The position numbers were made by a program, and so were the translations under genes. Source: Ananas comosus (taxonomy: Eukaryota > Streptophyta > Magnoliopsida > Poales > Bromeliaceae). From it: a stretch of 64,000 nucleotides of DNA. A model generated the notes under the pieces. It did not search any database. It saw only the letters and a list, made by a program, of their open reading frames with translations, and was not told the DNA's origin. Shown piece after piece: positions 21,306 through 32,500 of this stretch. The stretch covers positions 2,669,935 through 2,733,934 of the forward strand of contig NC_033631.1 of the NCBI RefSeq assembly GCF_001540865.1, given 5' to 3'. Positions within the stretch are counted from its first letter, which is position 1, and each line of letters starts with the position of its first letter.

Positions 21306-21900
21306 CAATGCCACAATTTGCTCATCCATCGGCATATAATCCCAACCAAGCACCTTGCAGAAGGCTCTCGGGTCGGATATACGTCCACTATTTTGGAAAA
21401 GAATACTATTGCGGTAGCCAAACTGTTGGTGTACGTGACATGCTACATAAGTTGTGACGATCGATGCAATACACTCAATAGCCAACTGAATGGTAAATAG
21501 CTGAGATCAAGTCGACAGTAACCACCTGTCCCAACATATTACCTATGTCTCACAAAAACCACTGATACTGACCAATCAGGTCCCATAGATAAAGGTCATG
21601 CAAAGGCATTATAAGGCACCGCTCTACTACTAAATCATGATAGGATATTGAGCAGTTAGTAGAGTAAATGTAATGTGAAGTCTAGTGGTGTAATGCTCAT
21701 CATGTAATGTGTAAAATCAATAAAAAAGGAGTAAAGAATGTCACCGAGCTAGCACCACTATATCAACTTTGGATCGAGGCAACAACCTGATAGTAGTAAA
21801 GAACGTCACCGAGCTAGCGCCACTGTATCAACTTTGGATTGAGGCAACCACCTGTATTAGAAGATGCACCTAACTCCCAAGGTGCACCAGATCATCCACA
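21306..21900. other. No gene recognised; 66-bp tandem duplication inside
   Basis: The segment GTAAAGAATGTCACCGAGCT... recurs 66 bases later (about 21731 and 21797), each copy ending in CAACTTTGGAT. Frames here are short and carry no motif I know. Confidence 0.5.
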
Positions 21901-22450
21901 TGTAACAACCTAACTCACTAGCAACAATTACTCGTTAGGCTAAAACATAGGCCCAAAATGCTTAAGTCCAATTATTATTACTAGTCTATAAATCTATTAT
22001 ATATCCAATCATATTTCCATTTCTATTCGATGTGGGATTATTAGGGTGTGACAAACTCCCCCTGTTAAAGCCCTGACGTTCTTGTAAATTTAATCACATA
22101 CATAGCCCAAGATCAATAGGCGATGTGAAACTCGTATTGCTAGCCTTGTCATCCAGACCCCTCTAAACCCTAAACCCTAAACCCTAAAACCCTAAAACCC
22201 TAAATCCTAAACCCTAAACCCTAAAACCCTAAACCCTAATAGCCGGTCATCTTGTCATTCAGAATCCGACATAGCTTATCACTTTGTCTTTTAGATCCTG
22301 ACTCAGCCGAGACTCGTCACATATTTTCGACTGGTGAACCAGCTTTAATACCAAATATAACGACTCAGCCCACTAGTAATAATAACTCGTTTGGCCCAAA
22401 CATCGGTCCAAAATACTTAAACTCAATTATTATTACTAGTCTCGAGATAT
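21901..22450 (-). mobile_element. TRIM-like element, minus strand, decayed
   Basis: 21901-22053 begins TGTAACAACC and ends GTGTGACA, and matches the reverse complement of the 129-bp TRIM LTR at 34153-34281. It is followed by AACTCCCCCTG, a reverse-complement polypurine tract. A partial second LTR begins near 22357 after GCTTTAATACCAAA, an eroded reverse-complement Met-tRNA primer site. The interior has gained a telomere-type tract. The right end is eroded. Confidence 0.6.
22160..22240 (+). repeat. Telomere-type (CCCTAAA)n tract
   Basis: About eleven copies of CCCTAAA or CCCTAAAA with single-base variants, the plant telomere unit. It is interstitial, about 300 bases upstream of the TATA box of the host gene. 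Such telo-box tracts also occur in promoters of growth-related plant genes. Confidence 0.85.
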
Positions 22451-22533
22451 TTATGAAGTCGTCTTTTTTTTTTATATAATCACATGCATGTCACGTGCCT
22501 TGACATTTGCCGAGTCCAAGCTGGCACCCCCCC

Positions 22534-22539
22534 TATAAA
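22534..22539 (+). promoter_or_regulatory. TATA box of the RELCH-type gene
   Basis: CCCTATAAACG lies 286 bases before ATG 22820. The sequence between is pyrimidine-rich (TTTTCTTTTC, CCTCCTCTCCTTCTCC), as in plant 5' leaders. Confidence 0.5.
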
Positions 22540-22819
22540 CGAACCGAGCATTCCCCGTTTCCCAGTCTACCGACCTTTTTTTTCTTTTCTTTTTAATTTT
22601 TTTTAAATTTTAAATTTTTATTTTTTAACCCCTTCCCTTCGTCTCTAGGTCCTAGCACCTACAAATTCCCCATTCCCATTTCAAGATCCCAACTATTGCC
22701 CCTCTTCTCAGATCCTCCTCTCCTTCTCCTTCCTCTTACTCCATTACATAGATCTACCTACAAAGACGCTTCAATTCAATATCCACAACAATTTAGAAAG
22801 CGAAAGCGAAAGAGCGGGT

Positions 22820-22867
22820 ATGGAATCGTCGTCGCCGACCTCGTCGCCCGATTCAACAACCTGCGAG
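22820..22867 (+). CDS. RELCH: RELCH exon 1, collapsed
   Basis: From ATG 22820 the frame reads [16 protein letters not shown] to the GTATCT donor and, spliced to exon 2, stops after seven codons. A second frame over the same bases reads [13 protein letters not shown] plus one G, which joins exon 2 exactly as [11 protein letters not shown]; related plant proteins have a similar RFNSLRVADPQ junction. So the true exon end is present but the ~60 codons between start and end, encoding the N-terminal helix pair, are missing and the frames differ. Confidence 0.8.
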
Positions 22868-25800
22868 GTATCTGATTCCGTCGATCGAGATCTGTTTCCT
22901 CTGTGGTTTTGCAATCACTAGATCTTCTTTATTCTTGTTTTTGTGGATTGTTCTTGTTTAGATCATCACATTGTGATTATAGGTTATTGCACTGCACTTG
23001 AATTCCTGGCTCAAGCTGTCACTTCTTGACTGACTTGCTACTTAAGCCCCTGTCAGGCCCCTAATTTTGTCACTTCTCGACTGACTCCGGCCCTACTTTT
23101 GCTTCGGCTTTCAGCTGCAGGCATATCTAGCGAAGTGTATGGCTAGTTGAATCGTATGGAGCTTCTGCTATGGTGGAAAGTTGAAAATGAGATTCTAAGA
23201 GCCTGGTTGGCCGTGTTTCAGGGTGTAGTGCTGTTCAATGAAGTGCTACTTGATTCGTGCTATTAAGAGAACCATTGTAAATAAACGCCGCTACAAGCTT
23301 ATCTAGAATCAGAAGCGGCACCTTGGAGCTTCTGCCCTTTGGCCTTAGAATCTCATTTCGACTTTCTGCTACAACAGAAGCTCTAGATTATTTAGTTCGC
23401 CAAACACTTTGTTCGTGATGACTATAGGTATGTAGGAGGTAGGCCGAACGAACACTAAGACTTAAAAGTGGAAGCTCCAATGTAGAGCTTCTTGCTATTG
23501 GGAGAATTTAACATTGTGCTTCTCCTAATAGCATCACTTATACTGCAATTCAATGAATAAAAACACTGTGCCTTATAGCAGGGCCAAACAAGCCCTAGTT
23601 AGCTCTTGGCATTAGGAAAAAACTATTAGATTTGTTTACTGCGAAACATGTTGGGTATTTAGCTGCTCTGTGGCATAGCAACCCAGCGTCATCACTTTCT
23701 CACACTGAAGCATGATATTTAGCTATGTTTATCTAACAATGACCCAAAGAGCCTAACACCATGCAACTGGGTAGTAACATATATTGAACTTGTGACCGCC
23801 CACAAAGAGGGGCGTGTCTCCGCTCTCTACCTAGCATGGTATGTAGCTAGGGTTAGCTTACTTAAAAGGTTATTCATACAGTTGAGGCGCAGAGATATAA
23901 GCAGCAAAATTGGTCTTCTTGGCTATTGATGTTGCGGTTATTCGGTATTGCCATTGAGGGAAAGGAATGGATCATTTCGGTGGACGTACTGCTGGCGTAG
24001 GAATATGTATAACCTAGGCTTAAGTGGAGCACGTAGGGATTGAAACAATAAGAAGCATCTTGTTGTCTTCATTTGTATATGTAAGTTGCTACTCAAGCCT
24101 AGTTATTTTGTGATGGATAATGTTTTGATGTGGTGAACACCCATTATCATTGCGTCTCAACACTCTTTTTAGATGTTAAATGGCTGCAGAAGAATACTAG
24201 ATCCAATAGGCTTTTAGATTTAAATGAAATATATATTGATTAGAAGGAAATGAGCAATTTGTCATACAAGTATACAACTTGAAAATAACATTTGAAATAT
24301 CAAAAACCTCCAAAAATTAGAGAGAAGGCATGATAGCTGATTTAGGATGGAGCTTCCTTTAATTGCAATACTATGAATAGAACAATCTTCTATGGCATCT
24401 AGCTATAGAAATCCAAACTCACAAAACTCACAAAATCATTGGAGTTCATTATGAGAAGGGTAACAATGATACAGAATTGAGAAGACCTGAACCCCATCTT
24501 ATGAACACCTTGATAGTCTATTTGACAGCAAAAAAATTTTAATACTCTGACGAATGATCTTCTATTTACTCACCTTCTCTAGGCTTTTTGTTTATTTTAT
24601 GCGTAAAGCTATTATGTGGAACCTCTTAAACACGTAGTCTTGTGTATGAAGGTTGAAGTGCTAGATAGGTCATACTAACAAATGACAATGCCAAGTGCTA
24701 AATATGAATACACTTGCTATGGATCATATGCTATTGATTGTTACTGCCTGCAAATATTGGCTATCATTACTGTAGTCACTACAAAATGCCTAGGGGTGAT
24801 AGTCCTAACTAATAAATAATTTACACTCATGCTGAATCCTTATGTGAAGACCAGCATTTTTCATCGATATGATTAAGAAGTTTGATATTAATAATTGAGA
24901 TACCTATTATGAAACCATTGGTTAGTTTGCTCAGGAATCATTCTGGACTATTAGGCGTACATCCTAATACATTGTGATCTAATTAATTTGTTAGCACTTG
25001 ATGTGTTTTATGAATGTGTAACATTCATTTTCCATGGTGACAAAACTTAAAATTATTTGGAAATCTTTTGATTGGTTATATCTAGATGATCTCTTCTAGG
25101 ATAAGAGAAAAAGGTAGTATTTGTAATATACTTCTAGTCAATTCATGAATGAGTATAAAATTGTGGTTTGATTGGTTTACCTTAGAAGCTCAAGAACAAG
25201 GATTTTAGTGCTGTGGCACGGGTTGAGTCAAAAACTTGCTAGCATAGTATGGAATGGTGTGTGCTATGTTGCACCGATGTGTATTGGTCACAAAAAGTAC
25301 TTGTGTGCTAGCACACAATGGCATAGAATATTTATTTTCTTTGGCACCAATATATTCTAATTGCTTATTATATATTTATATCAAATCTTTTGTACTTTAT
25401 TGAAGTAACTATTTGCTAATCTTAAAGAAAAGAGGGTTTTGAGTCATGCCATCGGCACAGAAGCTATATCATGCCAATATCTTGTTGGTACCGTACTACA
25501 TATGGGGCATTGCCCGTCAAGGATTAAAGTGCCGCCCCTTGCTGTTCAAAGCCTCCCTAAATAAGGGCGCATTATAGAGGGGTTAGACCGCGCGATAGTA
25601 CCGTGACATAGTACGCTATATGCATGTGAATCGTAGGCACGCAACATACCTTTTTTGTCCTTTTATTCTTTCCATTTTCTCATTATTTACTCTCTCTTCC
25701 CCTCTTCTCTGTTTTCTCTTTGTTGTCTTCTCATATCTCTATTTTTGTCTTTCTATTTTCTCCTACCTTTTCTCCACATAATTCTTTTCTTTTTTTTACT

Positions 25801-28800
25801 TCAATCCCTTTTCTTTCCTCTTTGATCACTTCTATCCTAAAAGGGATGGCAAATAAATACCAAAATTTACAATCTACATACCAAGTAAGTCAAATAATTC
25901 ACAAGTTAATTTTTTTTGTAGATTTTAGAGATTTATAACTTGTAAAGTTTGTTTTTTGAAGAAATATAAAATTTCTCAAATTTTTATCAAAAGTTTGCAA
26001 AAATATGAAAATAGATCCACTTGATCTAGTCATTATATAGTCCGGGTCTTAATTTTCTTGGATAGATCTCATATTTTGCATGATAAAAATGGATTAACTT
26101 TCAAATTTTGAAAGTCAAAAGATAAGTCAAAGTATCGGAGAGATCCTTACTATTTTTCATGCACATTTTAAGAAAAAACAAATAATTTTCTATGAAAATT
26201 TAAAGAACAAATAATTTTCTCTAATTTTATAATTTATAATTTTTAAAATTCTGAAAATATAGAGATAAAATCAAAATAATTGATAGAGATAAAATCGAAA
26301 TAATTGATATCCTAATTTTTCAAAGATGTATCTCACAATTTTTCGTAAATGCTGTTATGTTTTAGTTAATCTAGTCATATTACGCTCTCGTTGAATCAAT
26401 ATGTATATATCTTGCAAACTTTTATAAAAAAATTAAGAAAAAAATCAATTCATAGCCAAATTTCATAATTATAAGCCTAAAACTTGTAAAATAACATTAT
26501 AAGACTTTATTAGGACTTAAAAAAAATAAAAAGGACAGTGCTAAAGCGTGCAATTAGGAGTCCTTGCATGCCCATTTGCACACAAGTGTGCCATGTGTCG
26601 GCATGGAACCATGCCCATGTTGTATCATGCCAGGCACCTATCGGCACGCCTCTGTGCCACGACACCTTAATTCTTGTTGCTCGTGCCGATGGGCACTTAA
26701 ATCCTTTGAGAATTGTAGATTGTGGTAACCAAAAAAGCAAAATAGAGCTCCTCTCATTATTTAATTTCTGAAAATGGCAAAACAACACCTGAACAAACTT
26801 GATTCTCTTCAATTGTAAGTAACACATTAGAAGTTTTGTTGAGATGTTCTCTCCCGCCCTATTCTCTCTCCCTTTCATCCTTTTCTTTCTCTCTCCTCCA
26901 ATCCCTTTTCCAAAAAAAGGAGGAGGATGCCTCCTCTATGCAAGCTAGGAGGAGGTATTCCTACTAATTGCACATGAGAACCTTCTCCTCATGTAACAGA
27001 AAGAAGAGACGGTTCTCTCCTCTAGTTGCAAGAGGAGGGGAAGCCCTTTTCCTCGCAAAACAGTGGAGGATTCCCTCTCCTACTATTGAGGATCTCTCTC
27101 TTAATTATTTTTATTTTTACTTTATTTTAATTTGGTAATAATTAATGGAGCAATTGAAGGCAATTTTGAAATAGGCCCCTCAAAATGTTTTTTTGATTGA
27201 CATCCCTTTAGCATTTTTTTTGTTTTGCGTATATTGATGTAGTATAGGAGGAAAACCGCAAGTAAATAATCGAATTAGGCTGAAGGGACTATGAATAAAT
27301 ATGGAATAATTAGGGTTTTAAGAAAACCACTAGTTTCTAAGATATATTGAAAAATATGATCCAAAAAACCGCTGTAACCTGATTTGCATCCCTTTTATAT
27401 TAGGATTACAAGGTGCTCTTCAATATTAGCCCTTGATTATGACCTATTGACTAACTTTAAATTCTATCCATCAAAATATAATAATGTCCCATGCTAATCA
27501 CTTGACAACTGACTAAATAAAATAAATAAAACAATTGAAAATTAAAAAACATAATATTAAAGCTCCTGCGTCAGTAATTCTAATAAGCTACGTAATTTAT
27601 TAGATTTTATGGTTTTAAATGCTCTTAATTGCTAATTATTTAAATTTTATTTGCTAATATATAATTAAAACTATTCTATATATTTGATAGAAATTTTAAT
27701 TTATTTAATTAATCATATGACTTCAATAAAAATCAAAAGTTAAAATATGTCAGTTGAAAAGTTAAAGTTAAGGGGACCATTTCAAACCGGTCTATTGTTG
27801 TGGAGGACTCCATAATTATTACTATTTTCTTTTTATGTTTTAATTTCTCTCTTCTTTCGTTTTGGCACAAATGTATGGAGACCCTCTTAACCATAGGAAC
27901 TTTTGAAAAGGAACACTTTTATTTTTTTCATTAATATTTACTCAAATTTCGTTAATTTTGTTTTGAGCTATTATAATCAATTAAATTTGAAATTTATCCT
28001 AATTAAAATTTTACTAGCTATGATTGTAAACTATTAATGAGGTTAAGGGCCATGTAAAATTGTTTCTAGGTCTCCATATACTTTTACCGTTGAATTCATT
28101 GAATCTTATTTTTTCTGCACTTCACAGCGGTCAACAACTTTTCAAAAAGATTTTTTTTGCCAAATAGCTTTCTCTAGCAAGCAATACTTTGATATATAAT
28201 CAGCCAAACACACACACACACACTCTCTCTCCCTCTAAATACATATATATCTATATATATACATATATATATAGAATTAGGCTACTATACTATCTATAGT
28301 ACCGGAGCTCCGGTACTATAGTCTTGTTTTCGATCTTAGGGTGTTCAAATTAACGATCCACACCATTAAATATGATCTAGGGTATATGAAGTTCTCAGGA
28401 ATAAAATTTTAGTTTTTTTCGAAATTGTTTACTTAGTAAATAAATTATGTCAAAATGGACGGTGGAAAGTAAATAATCTTTAAAATTTGAGCATAGGGCT
28501 TTTAAATTCAAAATCAAGAATGTTAATCTTAATCTAGATAGTTTAAAGTATTTTCTATCAAAATTTGAAGAAATTTAGATTCTTCTACACCGTTAAACTC
28601 CAAACTCGCCATAGTAGCCATTGAAAATTGACAATTTTGAAATGGTTTGATCATAAAGTAAACTATGTCGAAAAAATATAAAATTTTTAATTTCTAAAAA
28701 CTTTAAATACCTAGATCATTTTAACGGTATTGGATCGTTGATTTGAACACCCTAGGATTGAAAACGAGACTATAGTACCAGAGTCCCAGTATATAGATAT

Positions 28801-29407
28801 GTATAGAGACTACTCATATATATATATTATATATATATAATATATATATATATATATTATATATAGTAGGGCTACTATAACTCTTATGAGTATAGAGCCC
28901 TTTGTACTCATAAGTTTGTTTCTCGATGTTGGGTTTTCGAATCGACGATCCCACACTGTTAAATAATCTAGAGTATTTGAAAACTTCTAGAAAATAAATT
29001 TCGTTAATTTTCAAAATCATTGTAAAGTCAATCAAGCGGTAATAAAATGAACGGTCAAAATCGAATGACATTCTAAATGGATGATTGGATCCTTCAATTT
29101 AAGATCGGAGTTATTGATCTTTATTTAGGTATGACTAGAATTTCTAATCAAAAATCAATCTATTTTGATTCTTTTACACTGTTAAACTAGCAATATCTCA
29201 TACCGGTACCGTTAACAAATTGTCAATTTTTGTGAGCTTTTTGATCGTAAAGTAAATATATGAAAAATTATAAAATTTGATTTTAGAAGTTTGTAATACT
29301 CTAGATATGTTTAAGCGGTAATGGATCGTCGATTCGGAAGCTTTATCATTAGAAACAACTTTGTGAGTACGAACGCGCATCGTACTCATAAGATATAAGT
29401 AGCGACT

Positions 29408-29450
<43 letters not shown>

Positions 29451-29516
29451 GTATGTTATATATATATGTATGTATGTATGTATGTTATATATATATGTAT
29501 GTATGTATGTATGTTA

Positions 29517-29552
<36 letters not shown>

Positions 29553-32500
29553 TTATATGTATATACATACACATTTATATTTGCGGTACCGCACTATTTT
29601 CAACTACACTTCTTCAACCTCACTACACCGTCCAGCCCAGCCAAATGTTTGGAACTTGATAAGCACAACAAGTTAATAGAAATAAGTTCAACATTTGTTC
29701 AGTATCTGTTTGTAGGCATCTTAATTGTTTTACAAGTTCTGAATCAGAATATGTGGATCAAACAGTGTTTAAAAGGATTTTTTTTAAATAGGCTTAAAGA
29801 ATATTATAATTATTATAAAAATAGTTCTGTAAAAAAATTATTTACAAAACTAGTCCTATGCGTTGAATGAATTACCACTTTCTAAATATAGTAAATCATT
29901 CATCGATTCTTGAAAATATTAAAATTATTTTTAGAGTTTAATACTAAACATATTTCAGAGTTCGGATGTGGAAAACATATAAGTTACGTGAAAGCGGTGA
30001 ATGGTTTACCGCTTTTAGAAAGCTGTGATTCACTGCTTTCTAATTAGGCCTAGTTTTATAAATAAAAGTTTTGGATGCCTTGTCACGCCCCGGATGTCTC
30101 GTTCCCCGGGCACGCCGACAAATCCGCCGTATACAAAGAAATTTTCTCTGTATACGAAGCGACAGCTGTACCTGTAAATCAAACACTACTACGAACAGTA
30201 GTAGAGAGCTGCTAGAGAAAACAGAAGCTAAATAAGCTGAGTTTCATATACATAGTCCAAATCCAAAATACAGAGCTACTCGCACTGGCGAGTTAAGTCA
30301 ACTATGTACATAAACTCGAAACAAAACATCTACCTGCGGTAGGGGCACCTCTAGCTCAGTACGTCGAGTAGGGCTCTAACTCGCGGCGCCCTTGCCTCGA
30401 TCCTGGTCCGCGGACGGTGCAGCAGCCAGAACCTGTGGCTCTGCAAAAACATAGGTAACAACTGGGCGTGAGAACTACTGTAAAAACAAGTAGTCCTCAG
30501 TGGGTACCGCCCAAAACAACATCGGTCCACCCACTAAGTCNGCAGCGCTACGATCCCAACCGTACCCTCGAACGGCTTCGCGGCGCGTCGTCGGCGTCGA
30601 ATCCGAGCTCCTCGGCACCTCTACCCGTGCTCTCCACCATGCACGTAATTAACTAGAGAGAACAAAAAGTGCACACTCTCTGTTAATTTGAAGGGATAAA
30701 CATGAAAAGGGCGGTGGCATTCTTATCCAAAAAAAATGACCACTATGCCCCTTGACCAACTCAAAATGAAGGGTATTACATGCCTACTTCTACAATAAAA
30801 AAGTTTTGTAGGCTTAGTAGCCCAACAATCCCTTTTGAAAAGGTGCGTATCTCAACTCCTAGGCGCGAGGCGCAGGCCTCATCACCTAAGTACCTCAGGC
30901 AACTTGAGGCGCAATGCCTCTCTGAGGTGCGCCCCTCACGCCTAGGCGCTGAGAAGTGCGCCTGAGGTGAGGCACGAGGCACAATGTTGAAGTTAATATA
31001 TACTGACCCGTTAAGGGATTTAAAGACCAGGATCAAAGCAAAAAATCATTTGGAAAAGGTCTTCGGTGAATAGAGTAAGAAATGTATGAATTAAGTAGAA
31101 AACTGCCTTAATGTATGCAATGTTGTCCATAGAGTCTTTCTAATTTAACTAACCAAGCATTTTAACATTGCTCAGTTTCATGTAATAATTGTCGAATCTG
31201 ATTAATTTTGGGCCTTTGGAGAGTGTTGCAAATTGGATTTGAAGCCTTTTGGTTCCAAGTGAAAGTAACACTAGATCTAATTGCAGTTACTTTGAAACTA
31301 AGATTTTTTTTTCTCCCCCTCTTTTTGGTCAACTATTCAGACCTTCGTATACAGAATATCAATATAGCATATCTATAGAGTCAAATCCATTCATCTAGGA
31401 TGTTTGAATTGCAAAAAGTAGGAGGCAGTCTAGGTGCTAGCGTATGCAATTACTTAGTCTATGAATGAAACTAAAATCATGGAATTGGAAATAAAGGTAA
31501 GTAGTTTGGGCCAAGGCATTGTTCATGGTATCAGGCTGCTTGAACATTCTCTTTAAATATTCTAATTTTGATGTTGCTGGTAATGAATTTAATTTGGCAG
31601 TGGATAGGATATGAGATACTTGGTTGGTTGTTCTGCCGTTTCTTCTTCTTGTGCACATTCTTCAATTTTTTTTCCTGTATCCTGTACATTTTCACTGCTA
31701 AAACAATTTTTTTTTTTAAAATCACCTCTCCACCCACAACCTCACTGCCTCTAGAAAAATCACCCATTTTGTAGTTGGAGAAATATGAACTGTCCTGAGG
31801 CACTAGGCTGATCTAATTCTCAAACAGAAACAGATTATAGCCCTCGATAAGAGTGCTCACATTAATGGAGCTAGAAAATGCAGTAGGGGAGTGTTAAATA
31901 TTAGATTACTCAGGTTCTGTCTTACCCTAGATATATAGATTCTAGTTTTTTGAGACCTAAGTTAATCAACTTGTAGTATGTAAATGACCTTTTACATATA
32001 CGCAACGTGAAATTGCATAAACACCCCTGCGGAGTTGGTATTTGCGTGCGTGCTGTTGAGAGTATTGCTTATTTGCATGCGCTTCCATATACGGGATATC
32101 TGTGAAAAAGTAACCCTTGTTGGAGCATCAATGTAAATAAAAGAAAGATTCTTAGAGGCATGGATGCAATTTGCCAACTCTCTAAGGGTATTTGCACATT
32201 TCACATGTTTGCCGGGCTATATGATCATATGTGGAAAGCCCTGTCTAAATCTTTGAGGAATAATGCCATGAGCAGTCATTACTTGGTTAAATGAGCTGTG
32301 CAGTCACTGCAAACTTCTAATTTATAGAATATAGATACAATTACTTGCACACAGCAAATGATTTGAAGTAATGGCTTTAGCTGTTATATATTGATTTTTG
32401 TCAAAATTGAAATTCAAGCTATAGTTTAGTACTTCATTTAGATTCTATTGTGCACAAGATTTGTAGTGCACACCCTGTTTGCTGGCCCAAAGGCCAAAAG

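Noticed and set aside
22154..22240. True chromosome end
   Set aside because: The tract is short, degenerate and followed by a single-copy gene, so it is interstitial.
25172..25360. 62-codon frame in intron 1 as a candidate missing RELCH exon
   Set aside because: No LisH-like pattern, no matching phase, and the region resembles an inverted-repeat end.
29437..29870. Three overlapping frames rich in Met-Tyr-Val-Cys
   Set aside because: They are translations of the GTAT/TA minisatellite and carry no signal outside it.
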